NCBI GenBank assembly: GCA_900472295.1
Contig: UCIA01000006.1
Coordinates: 83,609-147,608 of the forward strand
Source: Hyphomicrobiales bacterium
GTDB lineage: Bacteria; Pseudomonadota; Alphaproteobacteria; Rhizobiales; Rhizobiaceae
Length of the DNA stretch: 64,000 nucleotides
Direction of reading: 5' to 3'
The notes beneath the pieces were generated by a model, which did no database searches, had not been told where the DNA came from, and saw nothing but the letters and a program-made list of their open reading frames with translations. Both the position numbers and the translations under genes were made by a program. How positions within the stretch are numbered: the stretch's first letter is position 1; each line of letters begins with the position of its first letter. Below are positions 26,349-34,528 of this stretch, one piece after another.

Positions 26349-27185
26349 ATGACGACGATGAGCGTTGCCGAGTATGCCCGCGATTGTGCAGCCCAGGGCC
26401 TGCGCGGCGACTATTCGGTGTGCCGGTCCGACTTCACCGTGGCGCAAGGCTATGACTACAGCGCCGAGGAACAGGCGGTGTGGCGCACGCTGTGCGACCG
26501 CCAGACCAAACTGACGCAGAAGCTGGCGCATCATTCCTATCTCGACGGCGTCGCCACGCTCGGCCTGCTCGACAAGATCCCGGATTTCGGCGCGGTCTCG
26601 GACAAGCTGCGCAAGCTGACCGGCTGGGAGATCGTCGCCGTGCCAGGCCTCATTCCGGCCGCGCCCTTCTTCGACCATCTCGCCAACCGGCGCTTCCCGG
26701 TGACCAATTGGCTGCGCACCAAGGAAGAGCTCGACTACATCGTCGAGCCCGACATGTTCCATGACTTCTTCGGCCATGTGCCCATCCTGACGCAGCCGGT
26801 GTTTGCCGATTTCATGCAGATGTATGGCGAGAAGGCCGAGAGCGTGATTGCGCTGGGCGGCGATGAGATGATCACGCGGCTCTACTGGTACACTGCCGAA
26901 TACGGCCTGATGCAGGAGAAGGATCAGCCGCTGAAAGCTTTCGGCGCCGGGCTGATGTCATCCTTCACCGAATTGCAGTTCGCCGTCGACGCCGAGGAAG
27001 CGCACCATGTGCCTTTCGACCTCGAAACGGTGATGCGCACCGGCTACGAGATCGACAAGTTCCAGCGCGCCTATTTCGTGCTGCCGTCCTTCGACGAGCT
27101 GCGCGACGCTTTCCAGACCGCTGATTTCAAGGCGATCGTCGCCCGCCGCAAGGGCCAGCCGGCGCTCGACCCCTCGACTGTGTAG
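26349..27185 (+). CDS. phhA: phenylalanine 4-monooxygenase
   Basis: A 278-residue bacterial phenylalanine hydroxylase, the single catalytic domain without the regulatory domain of animal enzymes. The non-haem iron is bound by His138 and His143 (MFHDFFGHVPIL) and Glu184 (YWYTAEYG). It uses a reduced pterin and oxygen to make tyrosine from phenylalanine. GGGAGAAG lies before the ATG. A pterin carbinolamine dehydratase (phhB) is not adjacent. The divergent Lrp/AsnC protein is the probable regulator. Confidence 0.95.
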   Translation: MTTMSVAEYARDCAAQGLRGDYSVCRSDFTVAQGYDYSAEEQAVWRTLCDRQTKLTQKLAHHSYLDGVATLGLLDKIPDFGAVSDKLRKLTGWEIVAVPGLIPAAPFFDHLANRRFPVTNWLRTKEELDYIVEPDMFHDFFGHVPILTQPVFADFMQMYGEKAESVIALGGDEMITRLYWYTAEYGLMQEKDQPLKAFGAGLMSSFTELQFAVDAEEAHHVPFDLETVMRTGYEIDKFQRAYFVLPSFDELRDAFQTADFKAIVARRKGQPALDPSTV

Positions 27186-27250
27186 AACGTCCTGAAAACC
27201 GCTTGAGGCCCCTCTGAGGGCCTCGCGCCGACAGATCGGAGCGAAACAAT

Positions 27251-28690
27251 CTAGACGGTGATGATCTTGCTGAGATGATCGCCAAGCCGGCAGGCAAGTG
27301 CTGTGATCGTCGTCGTCGGGTTGCATTCGCCCGAGGTGCAGAACACCGATGAGCCGCCGACATAGAGGTTGTTCATGCCGTGCACCTTGCAGTTGGCATC
27401 AACCACGCTTTTGCTCACATCGGTGCCCATGCGGGTGCCCCCCATATGGTGATGGCCGGCCGTTTCCTCGTTGGTCGGATAGTCTTGGCCATTGGCAATC
27501 CAGTCGGCCATGCGCACCCGGCCGAGATCCTTCTGGATGAGCGTCGTGCCGAACAGCCTCAGTCCCTCCAGCAAGGTGCGGCGTTCCAGCTCCGACTTTT
27601 TCCAGTGCAGTTCGATGCGCGGCACACCGGCATGGTCGACATCGGTTTTCGACAATTCGATCTGGTTCGAGGCCTTCGGCGCCTGCTCCCAGGTCACATA
27701 GAGCTGGGCGGCGCAGCGCAGGTTCAGGCTGAGCTGGTAGGCCACCCATTCGGCGGCCTCAGGCGCGGTGCAGGCAAGATCGGCAATCAGGCTCTTGACG
27801 CCCGCATAAGGCGTCTCGATCAAGCGGATGCCGAAATTCATGATCTGCAGGCGCTCCATCGCGGCAAGCGTCGGCGAGAAGAACGCCTCGTTGGTGGCAT
27901 CGACTTCGAACTCGCTGTAGTCGGTGAGGATGGCGTTGCCGCCTTCAAAAGTCGGATGTTCCATCCAGTAGCGGCCGAGTGCTGTCGCGTTCGGCACAAC
28001 GCCGCCATTCGAGCGCTGGTTCGACCACAGAAGCAGCCGTGAATTCTCCAGCCCACCGGTGCATGCGATGAAATAATCGGCACCGAAAGCGCCGGCATCC
28101 TGGCCGTTCGACCACAGCCTGGCGCCGGTCACGCGCTTGCCATCGCCGGCGAGTTCGGTGGCATAGGTGTTGAGCACGAGCGCGATGTTTTTGCTCTTGT
28201 CGAGCTCGTCGGCGAATTTCTCGCCAAAGCGCACCGCTGGGCTTTTGATCAACTGTACCCAGCGTATGTCGTCCGAAATTGGCACATCGGGCCGGAAATC
28301 GGGAAGCTCGAGGATGTCGTGGACCTCGGGCAGATAGGGCTCGATGTCGGTCCGGGCGATCGGCCAGCCAGTGTCCGGCGCCCAGGCCTTGGGCTCGAAA
28401 TCCTGTTTGTCGAGCACGCGGCACCAGCCGGCCCAATGGTTTGAGGAACCGCCCATGAAGCGCAACCGGGTGATGTCGAGATCGAAATAGGGATCGCCGA
28501 CAGTGGAGCCGCGGTAGAAATCCTGCGATTCGTCGCTGAATTCGCGTGCGCCTGCCTCGAACACCACAACCGGGATGCCGGCGGCGCCAAGCTTCCTGGC
28601 TATGGTGATCCCTGCTGGCCCGGAGCCGAGAATGCAGACCTTGGGCTTGAAATCCGTAGCGCGAAACGCGTCATAGCTGTCGAAGATCAT
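27251..28690 (-). CDS. GMC family FAD oxidoreductase
   Basis: A 479-residue flavoprotein. The ADP-binding motif LGSGPAGITIARKLG is at residues 21-35. GSSNHWAGWCR is the GMC substrate-loop region. The C-terminus has HHMGGTRMGTD and NLYVGGSSVFCTSGECNPTTTI, with His as the expected catalytic base. Relatives oxidise sugars or alcohols. The protein has no signal peptide of its own but is translated from an ATGA overlap with a 56-residue Tat-signal protein, suggesting export or membrane association through that partner. Confidence 0.9.
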   Translation of the reverse strand: MIFDSYDAFRATDFKPKVCILGSGPAGITIARKLGAAGIPVVVFEAGAREFSDESQDFYRGSTVGDPYFDLDITRLRFMGGSSNHWAGWCRVLDKQDFEPKAWAPDTGWPIARTDIEPYLPEVHDILELPDFRPDVPISDDIRWVQLIKSPAVRFGEKFADELDKSKNIALVLNTYATELAGDGKRVTGARLWSNGQDAGAFGADYFIACTGGLENSRLLLWSNQRSNGGVVPNATALGRYWMEHPTFEGGNAILTDYSEFEVDATNEAFFSPTLAAMERLQIMNFGIRLIETPYAGVKSLIADLACTAPEAAEWVAYQLSLNLRCAAQLYVTWEQAPKASNQIELSKTDVDHAGVPRIELHWKKSELERRTLLEGLRLFGTTLIQKDLGRVRMADWIANGQDYPTNEETAGHHHMGGTRMGTDVSKSVVDANCKVHGMNNLYVGGSSVFCTSGECNPTTTITALACRLGDHLSKIITV

Positions 28691-28857
28691 GCCAGGTCGC
28701 TCCGCTTCAGGATCCAGCCATTGACCACGACGATCTCGTCGAGGTCCGCTTGGGCACTGTCGCTATCGGGCAGCTTGCGAAACAGCTGCAACGCCGGCAT
28801 CGCAATCAGCGCCTGCACCATGGTGCGGCGCGATATCTTTTTTATGAAGAAACTCAT
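28687..28857 (-). CDS. 56-aa twin-arginine signal protein coupled to the GMC oxidoreductase
   Basis: A 56-residue protein. Residues 1-8 are basic and hydrophobic, followed by SRRTMVQALIAMPALQL, a Tat-type signal with twin Arg at about 10-11. Only about 30 residues follow, ending VNGWILKRSDLA. The stop overlaps the GMC start as ATGA. In gluconate and fructose dehydrogenases a Tat-bearing small subunit carries the FAD subunit across the membrane; those subunits are three times larger. I infer the same carrier role here. A longer upstream frame exists but begins without a signal. Confidence 0.7.
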   Translation of the reverse strand: MSFFIKKISRRTMVQALIAMPALQLFRKLPDSDSAQADLDEIVVVNGWILKRSDLA

Positions 28858-29045
28858 GACACGTCTTTCGATGGGGCTTCGATCCACGCATGGCGTTCCC
28901 TGAACGGCACACGTGCCGGCCAGACAGGCCATTTCCGTGCCAAGCCTAGCCTCTAAACGGGTTACAACCGGGTAAACGGTGCGGTTGCGTGGAAACAATG
29001 TTAGCAAATCCTTAGCGACCAGGCACGGGACGTTTGCGCCGTGCC

Positions 29046-29807
29046 TCAGGCCGCTTCGGATATATCCCGGTCGAGGATCGACAGGTTGCGGCCGCGGTGC
29101 TTGGCCTCGTAGAGCCGGCGGTCGGCGGCGCGCATCAGGTCCGAAACATTGGCGTCTTCCGCGCAGGTGATGCCGCCGATCGAGACGGTCAGCGGCACCG
29201 TGCGCTCGTCTACCGGACGGAAGCGAATCAGCTCGACTTCGCGGCGAATGCGCTCGGCGACCCGCTTGGCTTCGGCCTCCGTCGCACCGACCAGGAAGGC
29301 GCCAAACTCCTCGCCACCGATGCGGCCGAGCACGTCGCCGCTGCGCACGCCGCGCTCGATGGCGCTGGCGATCAACAGCAGCGCGTCATCTCCGGTCAGA
29401 TGGCCGAAACTGTCGTTGATCGACTTGAAATGGTCGGCGTCGATGATCAGCAGCGCACCGCGATCGGATTTGCGCCGCGAGCCATCCAGCGCGGCAAAGA
29501 AGCTCTCGCGGTTGAGCATGCCGGTCATGTCGTCGCGGCTCGCCTTCTCCGAGAGACGCCGATGCGCGGCGGCGAGCTGGGCATGTGCGCGGGCAAGGTC
29601 GCGATGCGCGCATTTCAGCCTGTCGCTCTGCCAGAAAGTGCTGGCGCAGGCGATCCAGGCGAGCACCAGCGGGCAAACCGTGGATGTCAGCCAGACGGTG
29701 CGGTCGACCGTAAAACCCAAGGCGGGAATGATGATCAGTGTCAGCAAAAGCGAGACGGCTACCGAGCCGAACGCGACGGCGGCGGACTTTAAAATTATGC
29801 GACTCAT
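29046..29807 (-). CDS. membrane-bound diguanylate cyclase (GGDEF)
   Basis: A 253-residue protein with two N-terminal TM segments (about 5-28 and 33-55), a short coiled linker and a GGDEF domain (about 90-248). The active-site loop is GGEEF, a functional variant. RSGD five residues before it is the inhibitory I-site, so product feedback is likely. It makes cyclic di-GMP from GTP. ATG 29807 follows GGGAGCC. No EAL domain is present. It is monocistronic. Confidence 0.9.
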   Translation of the reverse strand: MSRIILKSAAVAFGSVAVSLLLTLIIIPALGFTVDRTVWLTSTVCPLVLAWIACASTFWQSDRLKCAHRDLARAHAQLAAAHRRLSEKASRDDMTGMLNRESFFAALDGSRRKSDRGALLIIDADHFKSINDSFGHLTGDDALLLIASAIERGVRSGDVLGRIGGEEFGAFLVGATEAEAKRVAERIRREVELIRFRPVDERTVPLTVSIGGITCAEDANVSDLMRAADRRLYEAKHRGRNLSILDRDISEAA

Positions 29808-29982
29808 CGCTGGCTCCCACTGAACCATCTCTGTGCCAGCAAGCCCTGAAGGGCACCTTTCCGTGATGGTTAAAATTTGAATGGTGAGCCCATTTTTACA
29901 ACTCTAGATGCATACAGGTTGTGGATAAGTCTGACATCAGAAAGGGGTTCGAACGGCAGATATTTCATGCCATAAGGACGCC

Positions 29983-30708
29983 ATGACCACGCTGCCCGAT
30001 CCCTCCCGTTTCGCCCATGTCACCGACTGGGTGTTCGACCTCGACAACACGCTTTATCCGCACCATTCGAATCTGTTTTCGCAGATCGACGTCAAGATGA
30101 CGGCCTATGTCGGAGAATTGCTGACGCTGCCGCGTGACGAGGCGCGCAAGCTGCAGAAAGAGCTCTATCTCGAATACGGCACGACGCTGAACGGGCTGAT
30201 GACGCGCCACGGCATCGACCCCGACGACTTCCTGGAAAAGGTGCACGACATCGACTATTCGTGGCTGGTGCCGGATCCGGTGCTGGGCACCGCCATCCGC
30301 CAGCTTCCCGGCCGCAAGTTCATCTTCACCAATGGCGATCGCAGGCACGCCGAGCGCACCGCGCGCCAGCTCGGCATACTCGATCATTTCGACGACATTT
30401 TCGACATTGTCGCCGCCGGGCTGAATCCCAAGCCGGCGCGCCAGACCTACGAGAAGTTTGCCGAACTGCACGCCGTCACCGGCCACAATGCGGTGATGTT
30501 CGAGGACCTCGCCCGCAACCTGACGGTGCCGAAATCGCTGGGCATGACCACGGTGCTGATCGTGCCGCGCAATTTCGAACCGACCTTTTCCGAGATATGG
30601 GAACGCGATCCGGCCAATGAGGACGACGTCGATTTCGTGACCGACGATCTCGCGGGGTTTCTCACCGCGATTGTGGAGGCGGTAGGGGAAGAGGAATTGG
30701 AGAAATGA
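29983..30708 (+). CDS. HAD-type pyrimidine 5'-nucleotidase
   Basis: A 241-residue HAD hydrolase. Motif I is VFDLDNTLYP (about 18-27), with Asp as nucleophile. Motif II is FTNGD in KFIFTNGDRRHAERT, and motif IV is MFEDLARNL. The cap insertion is helical. The pattern matches the SDT1/PHM8-type pyrimidine 5'-nucleotidases that dephosphorylate UMP and CMP. The last codons run into an 8-bp tandem repeat, so the C-terminal residues EELEK are partly encoded by repeat-like sequence. Confidence 0.87.
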   Translation: MTTLPDPSRFAHVTDWVFDLDNTLYPHHSNLFSQIDVKMTAYVGELLTLPRDEARKLQKELYLEYGTTLNGLMTRHGIDPDDFLEKVHDIDYSWLVPDPVLGTAIRQLPGRKFIFTNGDRRHAERTARQLGILDHFDDIFDIVAAGLNPKPARQTYEKFAELHAVTGHNAVMFEDLARNLTVPKSLGMTTVLIVPRNFEPTFSEIWERDPANEDDVDFVTDDLAGFLTAIVEAVGEEELEK

Positions 30709-30873
30709 AGAATTGAGGAACTGAGGAACTGAGGAACTGAGGAACTGAGGAATTGAGGAATTGAGGAATTGAGGAATTGAGGAATTGAGGAATTATCAGG
30801 CCCGCTTTTTCTCCAATTCCTCAGTTCTTCAATTCTTCATTTCCCATTTCTTCAATTCTTCAATTCCCATTCC
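30693..30873. repeat. 8-bp tandem repeat array with inverted flank
   Basis: From 30693 the sequence falls into 8-base units: two degenerate ones inside the nucleotidase gene, one AGAATTGA, four GGAACTGA and five GGAATTGA, up to 30788. After a short GC-rich spacer the inverted form follows (about 30811-30873). There ATGAAGAATTGA-type units read on the minus strand, and 23 of 24 bases match the plus-strand copy near 30705. The array fills the gap between two convergent genes and can fold into a long hairpin. Each unit ends in TGA, so stops fall in all three frames. Confidence 0.9.
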
Positions 30874-30884
30874 AGCCCCCAGCG

Positions 30885-31730
30885 CTACTCCCCCAACTTG
30901 TAGAACCGGCTGATAATCCCCCACGCCTCATCCGCGGTGTCGACGAAGTCGATGATGTCCTGGTCGCCGGGCGTGATGGTGCCTTGTTCGGCCAGGAAAT
31001 CGAGGTCGATCGCCTTCTTCCAGAACGCCTTGCCGAACAGGATCACCGGCACGCGTTCCATGCGCCCGGTCTGGATCAGGGTCAGGGTCTCGAAGAACTC
31101 GTCCATGGTGCCGAAGCCGCCGGGGAACACGGCCACCGCCTTGGCGCGCATGACGAAATGCATCTTGCGGATGGCGAAATAGTGGAAGTTGAAGCACAGC
31201 TCCGGCGTCACATAGGCGTTGGGCGCCTGCTCGTGCGGCAGGACGATGTTGAGGCCGATCGACGGCGCACCGACATCGTCGGCGCCGCGATTGCCCGCCT
31301 CCATGACGCCGGGCCCGCCGCCGGTGACGACGACGAATTCGCGGTAGTAGGACGTGGCTGACTGCTGCGAGCAGAGGCGGGCAAATTTGCGCGCCTCCTC
31401 GTAATATTTGCTGTTTTCCTCGAGGTTCTTCTTCTGAGTCTCGTTCTTTGCCGCCCAGGCCTCGCCGCCGGGCTCGGGAATGCGCGCGCCGCCAAACAGG
31501 ATCACCGTCGAGCGGATGCCGCGCTCGGCCAGGATCATTTCCGGCTTCAGCAGTTCCAGTTGCAAGCGCACCGCGCGCAATTCCCTGCGCGTCATGAAGT
31601 CGGGATCGTTCCACGCCAGACGATAGGTCTCGGCACGCGTCTGCGGCGTATCCGGGACGCTTTTCGAGCGCTCCAGATCCTCGTCCGAATGCGGCAGCGG
31701 CGTCCATCCCGCCTTTTCCATAGGAGTCAT
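30885..31730 (-). CDS. LOG family protein (TIGR00730-type)
   Basis: About 281 residues. The Rossmann-like lysine decarboxylase/LOG fold shows VTGGGPGVMEAGNRGA and the signature FPGGFGTMDEFFE. LOG enzymes release free cytokinin bases from nucleotide 5'-monophosphates; many bacterial members hydrolyse AMP or other nucleotides. This longer form with an N-terminal extension of about 90 residues is a distinct bacterial subgroup and its substrate is not settled. The start is uncertain: 31730 or 31721. It converges on the 5'-nucleotidase across the tandem repeat. Confidence 0.83.
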   Translation of the reverse strand: MTPMEKAGWTPLPHSDEDLERSKSVPDTPQTRAETYRLAWNDPDFMTRRELRAVRLQLELLKPEMILAERGIRSTVILFGGARIPEPGGEAWAAKNETQKKNLEENSKYYEEARKFARLCSQQSATSYYREFVVVTGGGPGVMEAGNRGADDVGAPSIGLNIVLPHEQAPNAYVTPELCFNFHYFAIRKMHFVMRAKAVAVFPGGFGTMDEFFETLTLIQTGRMERVPVILFGKAFWKKAIDLDFLAEQGTITPGDQDIIDFVDTADEAWGIISRFYKLGE

Positions 31731-31808
31731 ATGCTTTACCCGTCCAAATAATTCACTTGCGCCGTCCCGTGACGCAGCCGCGATTGACCCTCCCCATGCC
31801 TTCACATA

Positions 31809-31855
31809 AGCAGGTTCCGCAAAAGTGTCCTGCCGTTTTGCGACAAGAACCTGCT
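31809..31855. repeat. palindromic intergenic repeat, nested arms
   Basis: AGCAGGTTC (31809-31817) pairs with GAACCTGCT (31847-31855), and inside them CGCAAAA (31818-31824) pairs with TTTTGCG (31836-31842). The loop begins GTGT and ends with CCG. The design matches the repeat at 35726-35768, which has different arm sequences. It lies between the LOG gene and dapD, which diverge. Confidence 0.75.
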
Positions 31856-31956
31856 ACATGCAAAGACCTGAGCAAACGAAGCATGCCCAGGGTCGGCGCG
31901 ACTTTCAAAACAGGTTAAGGCGCTGCCCCTTAACAGCTTGGTAATGGAGCGAATTC

Positions 31957-32811
31957 ATGTCGAAGCCCGATCTGGCGAGCCTCGAAAAGACCATCGAAAA
32001 GGCCTTCGAGGAGCGCGACACGATTTCGACCGCGACCCGTGGCGAAACACGCGATGCCATCCAGTCGGCGCTCGACCTGCTCGACCGCGGCGCCGTGCGC
32101 GTCGCCGAGCGCCAGGATGACGGCAAGTGGCACGTCAACCAATGGCTGAAGAAGGCGGTGCTGCTGTCCTTCCGGCTCTTTCCGATGGAGATCATCAAGG
32201 GCGGTCCCGGCCAGGCGGTGTGGTGGGACAAGGTGGCGTCGAAGTTCGACGGCTGGAGCGCCGTCGATTTCGAGCGGGCGGGTTTCCGCGCCGTGCCGCC
32301 GGCGATCGTGCGCCGTTCGGCCTATGTCGCGCCGGGTGCGGTGCTGATGCCGTCCTTCGTCAATGTCGGCGCCTATGTCGATTCGGGCACCATGGTCGAC
32401 ACCTGGGCCTCGGTCGGCTCCTGCGCCCAGATCGGCAAGAACGTGCATCTGTCGGGCGGCGTCGGCATTGGCGGCGTGCTTGAGCCGATGCAGGCCGGCC
32501 CGACCATCATCGAGGACAATTGCTTCATCGGCGCGCGCTCGGAAGTGGTCGAGGGCTGCATCGTGCGCGAAGGCTCGGTGCTCGGCATGGGCGTCTTCAT
32601 CGGCCAGTCGACCAAGATCGTCGACCGCGCCACCGGCGAGGTGTTTTATGGCGAGGTGCCGCCGAACTCCGTCGTCGTCGCCGGCTCGATGCCGGGCAAG
32701 GCTTTTCCGAACAACGAGCCGGGCCCGGGCCTCTACTGCGCCGTCATCGTCAAGCGGGTCGACGCCAAGACCCGGTCCAAGACCTCAATCAACGAATTGC
32801 TGCGCGATTGA
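31957..32811 (+). CDS. dapD: 2,3,4,5-tetrahydropyridine-2,6-dicarboxylate N-succinyltransferase
   Basis: A 284-residue left-handed beta-helix acyltransferase. An N-terminal helical domain precedes hexapeptide turns ([22 protein letters not shown] and [16 protein letters not shown]). The conserved block [15 protein letters not shown] and the C-terminal [17 protein letters not shown] match DapD. It succinylates tetrahydrodipicolinate in the lysine and diaminopimelate pathway. dapE lies 4 kb downstream on the same strand. A 7-bp hairpin (GTTAAGG/CCTTAAC) precedes the gene at 31914-31934. Confidence 0.96.
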   Translation: MSKPDLASLEKTIEKAFEERDTISTATRGETRDAIQSALDLLDRGAVRVAERQDDGKWHVNQWLKKAVLLSFRLFPMEIIKGGPGQAVWWDKVASKFDGWSAVDFERAGFRAVPPAIVRRSAYVAPGAVLMPSFVNVGAYVDSGTMVDTWASVGSCAQIGKNVHLSGGVGIGGVLEPMQAGPTIIEDNCFIGARSEVVEGCIVREGSVLGMGVFIGQSTKIVDRATGEVFYGEVPPNSVVVAGSMPGKAFPNNEPGPGLYCAVIVKRVDAKTRSKTSINELLRD

Positions 32812-32883
32812 TCTTTTCTGCAAACGGACGCACCTTCCGCCGGCGCGGCATTCCGTCGCGCTGATTCCGCATGGAGGGGTGAC

Positions 32884-33237
32884 ATGGACTGGAAGTATCT
32901 GCTGACAAGCTATGAAGGCCGTATCAACCGCGCCAAGTTCTGGGCTTGCGTCGGCGTCATATTCGCCGGCGCTATCGTGGCGATGATCATCGACAACATC
33001 ATCGGCACGACATTCAACAACATGCCTTACGGTTTCATCTACTTCATATATGTGATCGCCACGCTCTATTCCGTCTTTGCCGTCTACGCCAAGCGCTGGC
33101 ATGATCGCAACAAGTCGGGCTGGTGGACGCTTATCGCGCTGGTGCCGCTCATCGGAGCGATCTGGCTTATCGTCGAACTCGGCATCCTCGAAGGAAACAA
33201 GGGCGCCAACCAATACGGACCGGATCCGCTTGCCTGA
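32884..33237 (+). CDS. DUF805 family membrane protein
   Basis: A 117-residue inner-membrane protein with three or four TM helices. The start WKYLLTSYEGRINRAKFWACVG carries the family GRxxRxxFW motif, and the end NQYGPDPLA is the usual DUF805 tail. The late VYAKRWHDRNKSGWW is the conserved loop. Function is unknown. It is followed, with an 8-base overlap, by a second DUF805 gene. Confidence 0.88.
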   Translation: MDWKYLLTSYEGRINRAKFWACVGVIFAGAIVAMIIDNIIGTTFNNMPYGFIYFIYVIATLYSVFAVYAKRWHDRNKSGWWTLIALVPLIGAIWLIVELGILEGNKGANQYGPDPLA

Positions 33238-33601
33238 AAAAACAGACCTCATTTGGCTTTTCTTCAAAACCTCAGGCCGCGTCAGCCCCAGTGCGTATGC
33301 GCTGGCCGGCCTGCTTTTGCTGCTTGCCCAGTTTTTCCCGCTTTACCAGTTAACCAGACTGGAGCCCGGCACCGCAAATAGCCAGGTTTGGGCCACTGTG
33401 TTCTGGACCGTGTTGCTGATTTCAACCTGGTCGAGCTTCGCGGTGACGGCAAAGCGCTTCCATGATTTCGGCAAGCCGACCTACTACGCGTTGATCTCTC
33501 TCATCATCGGCCCGATTCTTCTTCTCATTCTAGCCTGCTTCAGCAGCGATCCTGGGCCTAATCGCTACGGCCGGCACACCAATGCTCCTTCACAACCCTG
33601 A
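33230..33601 (+). CDS. second DUF805 family membrane protein
   Basis: About 123 residues. FKTSGRVSPSAYALAGLLLL replaces the normal GRxxRxxFW entry motif with a looser version. VTAKRFHDFGKPTYYALI is the conserved loop and PGPNRYGRHT the tail. No ATG is available before the family block, so a TTG at 33230, overlapping the previous gene, is proposed. Two adjacent DUF805 proteins suggest duplication and perhaps a heteromeric membrane unit. Confidence 0.72.
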   Translation: MPEKTDLIWLFFKTSGRVSPSAYALAGLLLLLAQFFPLYQLTRLEPGTANSQVWATVFWTVLLISTWSSFAVTAKRFHDFGKPTYYALISLIIGPILLLILACFSSDPGPNRYGRHTNAPSQP

Positions 33602-33622
33602 GGGTCGCCCGGATATCTCGCC

Positions 33623-34393
33623 ATGCGCTACCGCACGCTTGATCCGAAACTGATCATCGACACCGCCGAGCGGCTGGAGGAGCGCGTCGCCGAGCGTTTT
33701 CCCGAGGCCGGACTGCGCGGCGTCGCCGCCGAACTGGTGTCGCTGTCGCGCGACCTGGCCAAGGCGGCGCAAACGCTCGAAGCGCCGATCTGGTGGCTGC
33801 GCGGCGCCATCGTCGCCGCTGTTGCCGCCGGCGCGCTGATCTTCCTGTTCGTCGGCACCATCCTGCCGCTCATCCACATCTCCCAGGCCGACGACGCGGT
33901 GCAGTCGGTGCAAGGCATCGAAGCCACGATCAACATGATCATCCTTGCCGTGCTCGGCCTGCTGGCGCTGATCCGCACCGAGGAGCGCATCAAGCGCAAG
34001 CGGGTGTTTCGCCAGCTGCATGGGCTGCGATCGCTGATCCATGTCATCGACATGCACCAGCTGACCAAGGATCCGGCAGCTCTTTCGGCCAATTTCAGGC
34101 CGACCGCGCACTCGCCGGCGCGCATCACCAATGCCGCGGACCTGGCGCGCTACCTCGATTATTGCTCGGAAATGCTGTCGATCACCGGCAAGATCGCGGC
34201 GCTGTTTGCGCAATCGGTCAATGACGACGTGGTCATCGACGGCGTCAACGACATCGAAAACCTGTCGTCCAACCTGTCGCGCAAGATCTGGCAGAAGATC
34301 ACGCTGATCGAGAACCACCCGGCGGCGCAACCGCTTCCGACGTCGGGCCCGGCGAACAAAACGCCGGCTCCCAGGCGCGCACCAAAGCTGTAA
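33623..34393 (+). CDS. conserved hypothetical protein with two TM segments
   Basis: A 256-residue protein. An N-terminal amphipathic region (about 1-55) precedes TM1 (about 58-83, WWLRGAIVAAVAAGALIFLF) and TM2 (about 103-117). The rest, after RTEERIKRKRVFRQLHGLRS, is a mostly helical cytoplasmic domain. The segment MHQLTKDPAAL and the late DVVIDGVNDIENLSSNLSRKIWQKI look conserved rather than random. I do not recognise the family. It follows the DUF805 pair by 21 bp and may be co-transcribed. Confidence 0.7.
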   Translation: MRYRTLDPKLIIDTAERLEERVAERFPEAGLRGVAAELVSLSRDLAKAAQTLEAPIWWLRGAIVAAVAAGALIFLFVGTILPLIHISQADDAVQSVQGIEATINMIILAVLGLLALIRTEERIKRKRVFRQLHGLRSLIHVIDMHQLTKDPAALSANFRPTAHSPARITNAADLARYLDYCSEMLSITGKIAALFAQSVNDDVVIDGVNDIENLSSNLSRKIWQKITLIENHPAAQPLPTSGPANKTPAPRRAPKL

Positions 34394-34528
34394 GGCCGTT
34401 CTGCAGCGGTGCCGGCGAGGTGCCCTGGCAAGCGCGGGAATATTAGCGCACTCAATATCTAAGCGAATCTTAATCAACTTGGCTCAGCATTCCGGCTAAG
34501 ACTGTGTCGACCGACACGGAGTGTTCGA

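Noticed and set aside
30693..30873. CRISPR array
   Set aside because: The period is 8 bp with no spacers, and no cas genes are present.
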